Of a stretch of 7,003 nucleotides of DNA, positions 1 to 6,653 are shown in pieces. Position 1 is the first letter of the stretch; every line of letters begins with the position of its first letter. A program made the translations under genes and the position numbers. Source of the stretch: an uncultured Brevibacterium sp. (lineage in GTDB: Bacteria; Actinomycetota; Actinomycetes; Actinomycetales; Brevibacteriaceae). The stretch spans positions 1-7,003 of the forward strand of contig CABTZC010000107.1 in assembly GCA_902489185.1 (NCBI GenBank), read 5' to 3'. The notes beneath the pieces were generated by a model. That model was not told the origin of the DNA, made no database searches, and saw only the letters and a program-made list of their open reading frames with translations.

Positions 1-1427
1 CGCGGCTTCACAAACGAGAACAAGGGCGAGTTGAGGGGCGCGCCCATGGTCTTGTGCCCCACCTCGGTGTGTACCGAGTACGCGAAGTCCACCGGGGTCG
101 AATTCACCGGAAGCGTGATGATGTCGCCCTTTGGCGTAAACACGTAGACGTCGGCGCTTTTGACCTCGTAGCGCAGGTTGTCCAAGAACTCGTCCGGGTC
201 GGTGACCTCACGCTGCCAGTCCAGCAACTGCCGCAACCATTGAACCTGGTCGACCTCGCCCGCGTCGCCCACTTTTGCCATGCGACCCGAGGTGGTCCCA
301 CCGGCCTTGCGACGGTCCTTGTACTTCCAGTGGGCAGCGACACCGAACTCGGCACGCCGGTGCATTTCGTGCGTCCGGATCTGGATTTCAACCGGCTTGC
401 CCGTTGGCCCGATCACCGTGGTGTGCAAGCTCTGATACATGTTGAACTTGGGCATGGCGATGTAGTCCTTGAAACGGCCCGCCACCGGTGACCATTTCGC
501 GTGAACAATACCCAGGACTGCGTAGCATTCGCGTTCCGTCTCCACCAGAACGCGTACACCCACCAAGTCATAAATGTCGGCAAATTCGTGACCGCGCACC
601 ACCATCTTCTGGTAGATCGAGTAGTAGTGCTTGGGGCGTCCCGTAATGGTCGCGTCAATCTTCGCCCCGGTGAGCTCACGTCCCAGCTCTTTTGACACGG
701 TCGCCAAGTACTTTTCGCGCTCGGGCGTGCGCTCAGCGACCATCCGCACAATCTCGGAGTACACCTTGGGGTACAGAACCTGGAATGACAGGTCTTCCAG
801 CTCCCACTTAATGGTGTTCATCCCGAGGCGGTGGGCCAGGGGCGCGAAAATGTCCAAGGTTTCGCGGGCCTTGCGTTCAGAAGACGAGGCGGGCACGTAC
901 TTCCAGGTGCGTGCGTTGTGCAAACGGTCGGCCAGCTTAATGACCAGGACGCGGATGTCGCGGCTCATAGCCACGATCATCTTGCGGACGGTTTCGGACT
1001 GTGCCGCCGCTCCGTACTGGATCTTGTCGAGCTTGGTCACACCATCGACCATGAGCGCGATTTCGTCACCGAACTCTTCACGGCACTGGTCCATGCCGTA
1101 GTCGGTGTCTTCGACAGTGTCGTGCAGCAGCGCCGCCGCCAAGGTCACCGGCATCATACCGATTTCAGCCAGAATCGTGGCCACCGCAACCGGGTGCGTG
1201 ATGTACGGGTCGCCACTCTTGCGCGTCTGCCCGCGGTGTGCCTTTTCAGCTACTCGATACGCCTTGAGGACAATGTTGATGTCGGCCTTGGGATGGTTCT
1301 CCGCCACCGCTGAAAGCAATGGCCCCAAAGCCTTGGGCACTTGCGGAGCGTTCTGGCTCCGGGCAGTCCAAAAGGCCAAGCGAGAAATCCCGCGTGGCCT
1401 TCTGGACGTCGACTCAGGTTGCGCCAT
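1..1427 (-). CDS. rel: Bifunctional (p)ppGpp synthetase/hydrolase Rel (RelA/SpoT family), 3' end cut off by window
   Basis: This gene makes and degrades the stringent-response alarmone (p)ppGpp in the cytoplasm. About 475 N-terminal residues are visible; family members are usually 740-800, so the end of the TGS region and the C-terminal regulatory domains lie outside. The HD hydrolase domain (about 45-200) shows YITHP with metal ligand H78, HDTVEDT at 102-108 and D167 in ADRLHN, so hydrolase activity should be intact. The synthetase domain (about 240-370) has GRPKHYYSIYQK at 263-274, RFKD at 318-321 (the RxKD type of bifunctional enzymes, not the ExDD of RelA-only enzymes), YQSLHTT and EIQIRT. 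A TGS domain begins near 424 (DVYVFTPKGDIITLP). The ATG at 1427 is the most upstream start, because TAG TAG stands in frame just before it. No good Shine-Dalgarno precedes it. A TTG at codon 17 after GGGA is a weaker alternative. It follows secF by 17 nt. Confidence 0.96.
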   Translation of the reverse strand, partial: MAQPESTSRRPRGISRLAFWTARSQNAPQVPKALGPLLSAVAENHPKADINIVLKAYRVAEKAHRGQTRKSGDPYITHPVAVATILAEIGMMPVTLAAALLHDTVEDTDYGMDQCREEFGDEIALMVDGVTKLDKIQYGAAAQSETVRKMIVAMSRDIRVLVIKLADRLHNARTWKYVPASSSERKARETLDIFAPLAHRLGMNTIKWELEDLSFQVLYPKVYSEIVRMVAERTPEREKYLATVSKELGRELTGAKIDATITGRPKHYYSIYQKMVVRGHEFADIYDLVGVRVLVETERECYAVLGIVHAKWSPVAGRFKDYIAMPKFNMYQSLHTTVIGPTGKPVEIQIRTHEMHRRAEFGVAAHWKYKDRRKAGGTTSGRMAKVGDAGEVDQVQWLRQLLDWQREVTDPDEFLDNLRYEVKSADVYVFTPKGDIITLPVNSTPVDFAYSVHTEVGHKTMGAPLNSPLFSFVKP

Positions 1428-1444
1428 AGAGATCTACTACACGG

Positions 1445-2449
1445 CTACTTCGCAGCAACAGGTTCTGCGGACTTCTTCGACGCACGTGCCTCGAGGACCG
1501 TCTTCTCCTGTTCACGCACAACCGGCTCGTTCTTTCGCAAGAAGTAGTACAGCGGTGAGGCAACAAACAGGGTGGACGCGGCCGCCGTGATGGTACCCAC
1601 GAACAGCGACAGGGCAATATCAACCAAGGTTCCCGCACCAAGCATGAACACACCGATGAACAGAATCGATGCGATCGGCAAAATCGAGATCACCGTCGTG
1701 TTGATCGAACGCACCGTGGTCTGGTTGACGCCCAAGTTCACCAGCTCACCGAACGTCTGCTTACGGTTCTTCTGGAAATCTGCCGTGTTTTCACGAATCT
1801 TGTCAAACACCACCACGGTGTCATACAGCGAGAACGACAGGACCGTCAGGAACCCAATCACCGCCTCGGGTGTCACTTCAAAGCCAGACGCAGAATAAAT
1901 TCCCATGGTGGTGATCATGACGAAGAACAGACCGGCAATAGCTGCCAGCGACATCTTCCACGTGCGGAAATACAACGCCATGACGATCATCGAAATGACC
2001 ACGAAGATGACGAGGGCACGCGCCATTTTGTTGGTGATGTCCTGACCCCACAGAGGCCCAACAAAGTTCGACGTGACGTCCTTGTTTTCCACGCTGTAAG
2101 CCTTCACCAAGGCCTCGCGCACCTTCTGCATCTCGTCGTCAGAAAGTTGGCGGGTTTCTACCCGGACCGAGGTGTCCGACCGGGGAACGCCGGTAGCCTC
2201 GGCGTTGTTGACTGTCTTGTTGGTTGCGTCGATACCGGGCTGTGGGTCGTTGGACTTCACGTTGGAAATCTCGAACTCGGAACCACCTCGGAAGGCGATA
2301 CCTAGGTTGAAACCACCCACCACGGGGATGAGCAGGGACAGGATCACGAGCACCGTAGCAATCGACAGCCACAGCTTGCCCTTCCCCACAAACGGGATCG
2401 ACGTTTCACCCGAGTGGAGGCGGTTACCGAACTCAAAAAAGCGCTTCAT
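1445..2449 (-). CDS. secF: Protein translocase subunit SecF
   Basis: SecF pairs with SecD in the membrane and uses the proton gradient to assist the late, outer-face stage of Sec-dependent export. The 334-residue protein has the family layout: a short cytoplasmic N-terminus, TM1 at about 27-47, an extracellular domain (about 50-140), five more membrane segments (about 142-160, 166-188, 196-214, 249-269, 275-304) and a charged C-terminal tail. Conserved landmarks are FRGGSEFE at 53-60, YDTVVVFDKIREN at 209-221, and VNQTTVRSINTT at 241-252, where R247 matches the functionally important SecF arginine. The Asp normally ahead of F-x-G-G is Ala52. The ATG start overlaps the secD TAA by one base (TAATG), with GGAGG 10 nt upstream inside secD, which suggests coupled translation. 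It ends 17 nt before rel. Confidence 0.97.
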   Translation of the reverse strand: MKRFFEFGNRLHSGETSIPFVGKGKLWLSIATVLVILSLLIPVVGGFNLGIAFRGGSEFEISNVKSNDPQPGIDATNKTVNNAEATGVPRSDTSVRVETRQLSDDEMQKVREALVKAYSVENKDVTSNFVGPLWGQDITNKMARALVIFVVISMIVMALYFRTWKMSLAAIAGLFFVMITTMGIYSASGFEVTPEAVIGFLTVLSFSLYDTVVVFDKIRENTADFQKNRKQTFGELVNLGVNQTTVRSINTTVISILPIASILFIGVFMLGAGTLVDIALSLFVGTITAAASTLFVASPLYYFLRKNEPVVREQEKTVLEARASKKSAEPVAAK

Positions 2450-4428
2450 TATGCGTCTTCCTCCGTGGTGGTCGTTTTGGTGTCCACGGTTGATGCTTTA
2501 CGTTCAGCCGCTTTCCGCTCTGCCAAGGTCTGGCCCGACTTACGCACACGGGACTCTTCACGCCGCTTGGCTTCCTTGAAAGAACGACCCGTATTCTTCT
2601 TCCGTGCCTTCTCCAGGTCCAGTCCCATGGCACCTCGGTATGCTTCCGCTTTCACACCCAACTGGCGGGGGTCCATACCCGACATGGGGTGGCCCTCACC
2701 AAAGAAGTGCGTACGTGCCAGCACCTGGAGCATGGGGTGTGTGAACAGAACAACGATCACGATGTCGACGATCACCGTCAAACCGAGCGTGAACGCGAAC
2801 CCGCGGACGGATCCCACAGCCAGAATGAACAGAATGACTGCGGCCAACATGTTCACGGCCTTGGAAGCGTAAATTGTGCGACGGGCGCGGTCCCAACCGA
2901 CTTCAACTGCCGAAAGGAGTTTACGACCGTCACGCAGTTCGTCTCGCACACGTTCGAAGTACACGATGAACGAGTCGGCGGCCATCCCAATACCGATGAT
3001 GATACCGGCGACACCGGCCAACGATAGACGATAACCATAGCGCCACGACACGAACAACAGCAGTCCCCATGTCAGAACACCGGCGACCACCAAACTGGAC
3101 ACGGTTACCAAGCCCAGCACGCGGTACTGCAGGAGCGAATACACAACCACCAAGAGCAGACCAATTCCACCGGTGATCAGACCCACCTTGAGGTAGTCGG
3201 CACCCAGCGTGGGTGAAATCTGCTGTTCGCTCTGAACCTTAAAGCTGATAGGCAGAGCACCGTTCTTCAGCTGGTTCGCTAGCGTCGACGCCTCTTCCTC
3301 GCTGAAGTCACCAGTGATCTGAGCGCGACCATCCGTCACCGCGCTTTGGGACACGGGAGCCGAAAGCACCAGACCGTCAAGAACGATCGCGAACTGGTTA
3401 TACGGTGGCTGAGCACCCGTAACCGCCGAGGTCACCTTACCGAACACGTCACGACCAAAGTCGTCAAACTCCATCGACACAGCCAGACGGTTCGTCTGAG
3501 TGCCCTGCGAAGTCGATTCATATCCGAAGCTCGCATCCTTCACATGTGAACCGGCGAGCTCAACAGGACCCAAAATGTACTTCGCTTGCCCAGTCTGGTC
3601 ACACGACACCATGGGTTCGTCACGCGGACCGGAGTCTCCACCAACTCGGTTTTCCGGCTTGGTGCAGTCGAGCTTTGCATACTCCTCAAGCAGTTTGGGT
3701 TTCATCCAAGACTGCTGATCCTCCGGCTTGAAACGTGGCACGTCATCCTGGGAGCCAGGCTCAAAGTCCTCGGGAAGCTTGGAAGGCTCTTCCTTCTTTG
3801 GCTCTTCCTTTTTGGGCTCGGACTTTTCTTCCGGCTTTTGTTCTGGCTGCTTGCCTTTTTGCGATGGGGCTGGCTGCGCTACCGGACGGATGTTGGACGA
3901 ACCGGGTTTAGCGGGTTCCTTGGCGCCATTCTTCCCACCCAAAAGATCGTCGAGCTTCTTTTGATCCTCTTTGGAAAGTTTGGGGCCTTGTTCTTCCTCA
4001 GCCCCTTGTTCCTTCTGTTGTTGGTCAATGGGCGTTGGCTCACCCACGAGTGCCACGCGTCTAAAAGCCAGCTGCGCCGACGAGCGAACCAGGTTACGTG
4101 TCTCCTCGTCCGGGTTACCGGGCAGGTTCACAACAATGTTGCGGTCACCCTGGGTGCTAATTTCGGCCTCGGACACCCCGGTCGAGTCCACACGCTGGCG
4201 AATAATCGCAACTGCCTGTTGCAACTGTTCGCGTGTAACCTGCTGGTCTTCAAGTTGCGGCTCCAAGATGATGGACGTTCCACCTTCGAGGTCAAGAGCC
4301 AACTTGGGCGACCAGGTCGCGTTCGACCAGACCGCACCTGCCCCTACAAGGGCGAAAATAATTACGATAAAAGCTCCAAGCGCCAAAAACCGGCGCCCAG
4401 GACGGGGCTTTTTGTCAATAGATGCCAC
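2449..4428 (-). CDS. secD: Protein translocase subunit SecD
   Basis: SecD is the larger partner of SecF and forms the extracellular domains that grip exported proteins. The 659-residue product has TM1 at about 14-35, LALDLEGG at 43-50, a large external region to about 410, then five membrane segments (about 413-431, 435-459, 468-490, 519-541, 546-572). GMAADS at 481-486 includes D485, equivalent to the proton-path aspartate of characterised SecDFs, followed by FERVRDE at 491-497. The external region carries a low-complexity Pro/Glu/Lys/Gln insertion at about 134-250 and a cysteine pair (C255, C276). Such inserts and the DC...CD pattern are familiar in actinobacterial SecD. The tail after about 575 is highly charged and probably cytoplasmic. 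The start is GTG (GTG GCA TCT), 5 nt after the yajC TAA. Only a weak AAGAAG lies upstream, inside yajC, so coupling to yajC is likely. Confidence 0.97.
   Translation of the reverse strand: MASIDKKPRPGRRFLALGAFIVIIFALVGAGAVWSNATWSPKLALDLEGGTSIILEPQLEDQQVTREQLQQAVAIIRQRVDSTGVSEAEISTQGDRNIVVNLPGNPDEETRNLVRSSAQLAFRRVALVGEPTPIDQQQKEQGAEEEQGPKLSKEDQKKLDDLLGGKNGAKEPAKPGSSNIRPVAQPAPSQKGKQPEQKPEEKSEPKKEEPKKEEPSKLPEDFEPGSQDDVPRFKPEDQQSWMKPKLLEEYAKLDCTKPENRVGGDSGPRDEPMVSCDQTGQAKYILGPVELAGSHVKDASFGYESTSQGTQTNRLAVSMEFDDFGRDVFGKVTSAVTGAQPPYNQFAIVLDGLVLSAPVSQSAVTDGRAQITGDFSEEEASTLANQLKNGALPISFKVQSEQQISPTLGADYLKVGLITGGIGLLLVVVYSLLQYRVLGLVTVSSLVVAGVLTWGLLLFVSWRYGYRLSLAGVAGIIIGIGMAADSFIVYFERVRDELRDGRKLLSAVEVGWDRARRTIYASKAVNMLAAVILFILAVGSVRGFAFTLGLTVIVDIVIVVLFTHPMLQVLARTHFFGEGHPMSGMDPRQLGVKAEAYRGAMGLDLEKARKKNTGRSFKEAKRREESRVRKSGQTLAERKAAERKASTVDTKTTTTEEDA
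2460..2464 (-). promoter_or_regulatory. Ribosome binding site of secF inside the 3' end of secD
   Basis: The minus strand reads GGAGG, ending 10 nt before the secF ATG at 2449. It lies within the codons for the Thr-Glu-Glu of the SecD C-terminus. It is the strongest Shine-Dalgarno in the window and sits ahead of a TAATG stop-start overlap. Confidence 0.65.
3785..3819 (-). repeat. 15-bp tandem repeat within secD (Pro-Lys-Lys-Glu-Glu repeat)
   Basis: About 2.3 copies of a 15-bp unit (plus strand GGCTCTTCCTTCTTT, then GGCTCTTCCTTTTTG, then GGCTC); the two full copies match at 13 of 15 bases. It encodes the EPKKEEPKKEEP stretch at SecD residues 204-215, in the low-complexity external insertion. 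Because the unit is a multiple of three, copy-number change would keep the frame. Confidence 0.75.
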
Positions 4429-4433
4429 GGTGT

Positions 4434-4877
4434 TTACTTCTTGTCGGAATCGTTCTGGTCAGCGTCGTTGTTAGTCTTCGCGTTGCGCTTCGCTTCGTTC
4501 ATCGCATCAAGTTCAGCGTCGGTGATGCGGGGAGCCTTGTCGGCATCCGGCTTTTCTGTAGCAGGTTCGTCAACGTCTGAAGCCGCTTCCGCCTCGGATT
4601 CTGAGTCCACAGGCTCTTCGTCCTGAGGTGCCTCAATCTGCGCAATGGTCTGACGGTGGATCACCACGCTTGTACCAGGCGTGGTCTCAACGGTCACCTT
4701 GATCCCATCTTCGTCGACGTCGGTCACCGTGCCGAACATCCCAAAGCTGGTCATCACGGTTGCGCCTTCACGCAAATTGTTCGAAAGCTTCTCCTGCTGT
4801 GCCTTCTGCCGTTTACGCGTGTTCATCATAAAGAACAGCAAGAGCCCACCAAGAGCTACCAGAAGAACAATCTCCAC
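4434..4877 (-). CDS. yajC: Sec translocon accessory protein YajC
   Basis: YajC is a small single-span membrane protein that associates with SecDF in the Sec translocase. The product has one hydrophobic segment at about 3-18 (EIVLLVALGGLLLFFMM), a basic stretch (RKRQKAQQEK), the conserved YajC core LREGATVMTSFGMFGTVTDVDEDGIKVTVE at about 35-64 read as consecutive short motifs, and a tail of about 65 residues rich in Glu, Asp, Ala and Lys. I chose the GTG at 4877 (147 residues) because AAAGGG at 4890-4885 lies 7 nt upstream. An in-frame TTG at 4883 would give 149 residues but sits one base from that Shine-Dalgarno, too close to use. The gene leads the yajC-secD-secF unit and is preceded by an AT-rich gap with promoter-like sequence. 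Confidence 0.93.
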   Translation of the reverse strand: MEIVLLVALGGLLLFFMMNTRKRQKAQQEKLSNNLREGATVMTSFGMFGTVTDVDEDGIKVTVETTPGTSVVIHRQTIAQIEAPQDEEPVDSESEAEAASDVDEPATEKPDADKAPRITDAELDAMNEAKRNAKTNNDADQNDSDKK

Positions 4878-4884
4878 GACCAAA

Positions 4885-4890
4885 CCCTTT
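4885..4890 (-). promoter_or_regulatory. Ribosome binding site of yajC
   Basis: The minus strand reads AAAGGG, ending 7 nt before the GTG at 4877 and only 1 nt before the in-frame TTG at 4883. The spacing favours GTG as the yajC start. Confidence 0.7.
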
Positions 4891-4910
4891 CGATGTCATT
4901 TAACGCCAAA

Positions 4911-4944
4911 ATTGTAGTCTAATACCTAACTGAGCAACACCCAA
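4911..4944 (-). promoter_or_regulatory. Candidate promoter of yajC-secD-secF
   Basis: The 81-nt ruvB-yajC gap is clearly more AT-rich than its surroundings. On the minus strand, TTGGGT (4944-4939) lies 17 nt upstream of TAGACT (4921-4916). The overlapping TACAAT (4916-4911) is a better -10 (5 of 6) but has only TTGCTC (4937-4932) at a short 15-nt spacing. Either choice gives a start near 4904-4909 and a leader of roughly 30 nt. Neither -35 is strong. Confidence 0.4.
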
Positions 4945-4964
4945 TTAGCAACAGGCCACGTGCG

Positions 4965-6035
4965 TTAAGAAAACAGTGCTGGGTCGTCTGGCGGGGTCAA
5001 ACCGATGTGCTGCCACCCTGTCTGCGTGGCGATTCGTCCGCGCGGAGTGCGCGTCATCAAACCTTCACGAACCAAGAACGGTTCAGCGACTTCCTCAACC
5101 GTCTCCGGCTCTTCCCCCACACTCACAGCCAGCGTGGACAGACCCACCGGTCCCCCGTTAAACCTTTCGCACAAAACTGAAAGAACTGCCCGGTCCAGAC
5201 GGTCGAGCCCACGGTCGTCCACCTCGTACACGTTCAACGCAGACCGGGACGCGTGCAGATCAATGTGGCCGTCACCCCGGACCTGCGCCCAGTCACGCAC
5301 GCGCCGCAACAACCGGTTCGCAATACGCGGAGTCCCCCGCGACCGGCGCGCGATCTCGGCCAGGCCAGCTTCGTCGGCGTCAATGCCCAGCATGCCAGCT
5401 GAGCGCTCAAGCACCCGCTGCAAATCCTGCGACGTGTAGAAATCCAAATGCCCCGTAAACCCAAAGCGATCACGCAACGGTGCCGGCAACAACCCCGACC
5501 GGGTGGTGGCCCCCACCAACGTAAACGGCGGAAGATCCAGCGGGATCGCGGTGGCTCCAGGCCCCTTCCCCACGATCACATCGACGCGGAAGTCCTCCAT
5601 GGCCACGTACAACATTTCTTCGGCAGCGCGCGCAACACGGTGAATCTCGTCGATGAACAGCACTTCACCCTCATCCAGCGACGACAAAATCGCCGCCAAA
5701 TCACCCGCGTGTTGAACGGCGGGGCCCGACGTAATGCGAATGTGCGAACCCATTTCCTCAGCAATAATCATGGCCAGCGTGGTCTTACCCAGACCGGGCG
5801 GGCCAGACAGCAACACGTGATCCGGCGTGCGCTTACCGGCCTTCGCCGCGTCGAGAACCAGTGAGAGCTGTTCACGCACCTGCTTCTGCCCCACGAACTC
5901 CGCAAGTCCCTTGGGACGCAAAGCCGCTTCCTGCGCGCGCTCAGCATCACCAGCCCCAGAACGCATGAGGCGCTCTTCTTCTGCCCCTGTGAGGCCGGAG
6001 TCGCCAAAATCTACTTCATAGGACTTGTCACTCAC
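4965..6035 (-). CDS. ruvB: Holliday junction branch migration helicase RuvB
   Basis: RuvB is the hexameric AAA+ motor that pumps DNA through a RuvA-bound Holliday junction during recombinational repair. The 356-residue protein is close to the usual length, with a variable N-terminal extension of about 40 residues before LRPKGLAEFVGQ. It carries Walker A GPPGLGKTT at 78-86, Walker B LFIDEIHR at 126-133, sensor 1 GATTRSG at 175-181, the arginine-finger segment LRDRFG at 187-192 and sensor 2 RGTPRIANR at 233-241. The C-terminal winged helix contains GGPVGLSTLA (294-303) and RTPRGR (329-334). All ATPase residues I can check are present. The GTG start overlaps the ruvA stop in a GTGA, a 4-nt overlap, with GGTGG 6 nt upstream, so translation is probably coupled to ruvA. 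It ends in TAA, and I see no terminator hairpin after it. Confidence 0.98.
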   Translation of the reverse strand: MSDKSYEVDFGDSGLTGAEEERLMRSGAGDAERAQEAALRPKGLAEFVGQKQVREQLSLVLDAAKAGKRTPDHVLLSGPPGLGKTTLAMIIAEEMGSHIRITSGPAVQHAGDLAAILSSLDEGEVLFIDEIHRVARAAEEMLYVAMEDFRVDVIVGKGPGATAIPLDLPPFTLVGATTRSGLLPAPLRDRFGFTGHLDFYTSQDLQRVLERSAGMLGIDADEAGLAEIARRSRGTPRIANRLLRRVRDWAQVRGDGHIDLHASRSALNVYEVDDRGLDRLDRAVLSVLCERFNGGPVGLSTLAVSVGEEPETVEEVAEPFLVREGLMTRTPRGRIATQTGWQHIGLTPPDDPALFS

Positions 6036-6616
6036 CGCGAACCACCGAGTTCACGCAACGCCGCCTTGAGCAAGTCGGCCACCGACGCCCCGTCCATATC
6101 CGGTGCCACCGTCTCCACCGCTTTGATCGCAGCCGCTTCTTTCCAGCCCAGACCCACAAGAGCCTGCACCACCTCGGCGCTGGCGGGCCCTGCTGCGGAA
6201 GAAGGAACGGCCGAGGTGGCAGGCACCTTCCCCTGCAAGTCCACGATGAGCTTGGCGGCGACCTTGGGACCAACCCCCGGAACGGCCGTGAGCACTTTAG
6301 GAGTATTGTCCGAAATAGCGCCGTACACCTGGTCCGGTGACAGCACGGAAAGAATAGCCAAGGCGAGTTTGGGGCCAACCCCGTTTGCACCCAACAACGT
6401 GGAAAACAGCTTCAGCTCCCCTGGCGTATCGAAGCCGTACAAGGTCAGCGCGTCTTCGCGAACAATGAGCTCCGTGTGCAACGCGACTTCTGAACCCGTG
6501 CGCACCCGGCCGGCTACCGCAGGAGTCACAAAAACTTCCCGCCCAACTCCGTAGGTGACAACGGTGAGTGAATTGGCCGAAACTGTGTGAACTGTGCCTT
6601 CGAGGTACCGAATCAA
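6032..6616 (-). CDS. ruvA: Holliday junction DNA-binding protein RuvA
   Basis: RuvA binds the four-way junction as a tetramer and loads RuvB onto the arms. The 194-residue product has the three expected parts: an N-terminal OB-fold domain (about 1-65, ending REDALTLYGF), a central domain with two helix-hairpin-helix motifs (LLGANGVGPKLALAIL at 74-89 and LTAVPGVGPKVAAKLI at 108-123), an Ala/Pro/Ser-rich linker (about 130-145), and the small C-terminal domain III that contacts RuvB (SAEVVQALVGLGWKEAAA at about 145-162). The start is TTG at 6616: the protein begins MIRYLEGTV, matching the family's MI...GTV opening, and AAAGGA lies 6 nt upstream. An ATG 7 nt upstream (6623) is in another frame. 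The 3' end overlaps ruvB by 4 nt. The leader can fold into a hairpin that covers part of this Shine-Dalgarno. Confidence 0.97.
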   Translation of the reverse strand: MIRYLEGTVHTVSANSLTVVTYGVGREVFVTPAVAGRVRTGSEVALHTELIVREDALTLYGFDTPGELKLFSTLLGANGVGPKLALAILSVLSPDQVYGAISDNTPKVLTAVPGVGPKVAAKLIVDLQGKVPATSAVPSSAAGPASAEVVQALVGLGWKEAAAIKAVETVAPDMDGASVADLLKAALRELGGSR

Positions 6617-6622
6617 TGGACA

Positions 6623-6628
6623 TCCTTT
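6623..6628 (-). promoter_or_regulatory. Ribosome binding site of ruvA
   Basis: The minus strand reads AAAGGA, 6 nt before the TTG at 6616. It decides the TTG start, since no ATG or GTG in frame is nearby. Its GGA is paired in the predicted leader hairpin. Confidence 0.7.
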
Positions 6629-6644
6629 GGGAACATACGTGCGA
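6629..6644. promoter_or_regulatory. Candidate LexA (SOS) operator upstream of ruvA
   Basis: The plus strand reads GGGAACATACGTGCGA. Against the actinobacterial SOS-box consensus TCGAAC-N4-GTTCGA, 9 of 12 defined positions match. Against the GAAC-N4-GTTC core, 7 of 8 match, the exception being G for T in the right half. It lies just downstream of the candidate -10 hexamer, over the expected transcription start, which is a standard operator position. ruv genes are SOS-regulated in several bacteria. The match is imperfect and this is inference. Confidence 0.35.
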
Positions 6645-6647
6645 TTA

Positions 6648-6653
6648 ATTCTA
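6648..6653 (-). promoter_or_regulatory. Candidate -10 element of an internal ruvAB promoter
   Basis: The minus strand reads TAGAAT, 5 of 6 matches to TATAAT, within the AT-rich loop of the inverted repeat. A start about 7 nt downstream would fall near 6641 and give a leader of about 25 nt before the ruvA TTG. No recognisable -35 hexamer sits 16-18 nt upstream, so the promoter would be weak or depend on other contacts. Confidence 0.35.

Noticed and set aside
54..1590. Several plus-strand open frames of about 145-161 codons opposite rel
   Set aside because: All are antisense to the continuous Rel reading frame, which carries every expected motif. They are composition shadows.
3586..4626. A 346-codon open frame on the plus strand opposite secD and yajC
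   Set aside because: It lies antisense to clearly recognised secD and yajC. Its Leu/Phe/Gly-rich translation mirrors the Lys/Glu/Pro-rich coding strand and resembles no family I recognise.
4956..4962. CACGTG palindrome just after the ruvB stop
   Set aside because: A 6-bp palindrome is expected by chance, and no longer symmetry or known operator surrounds it.
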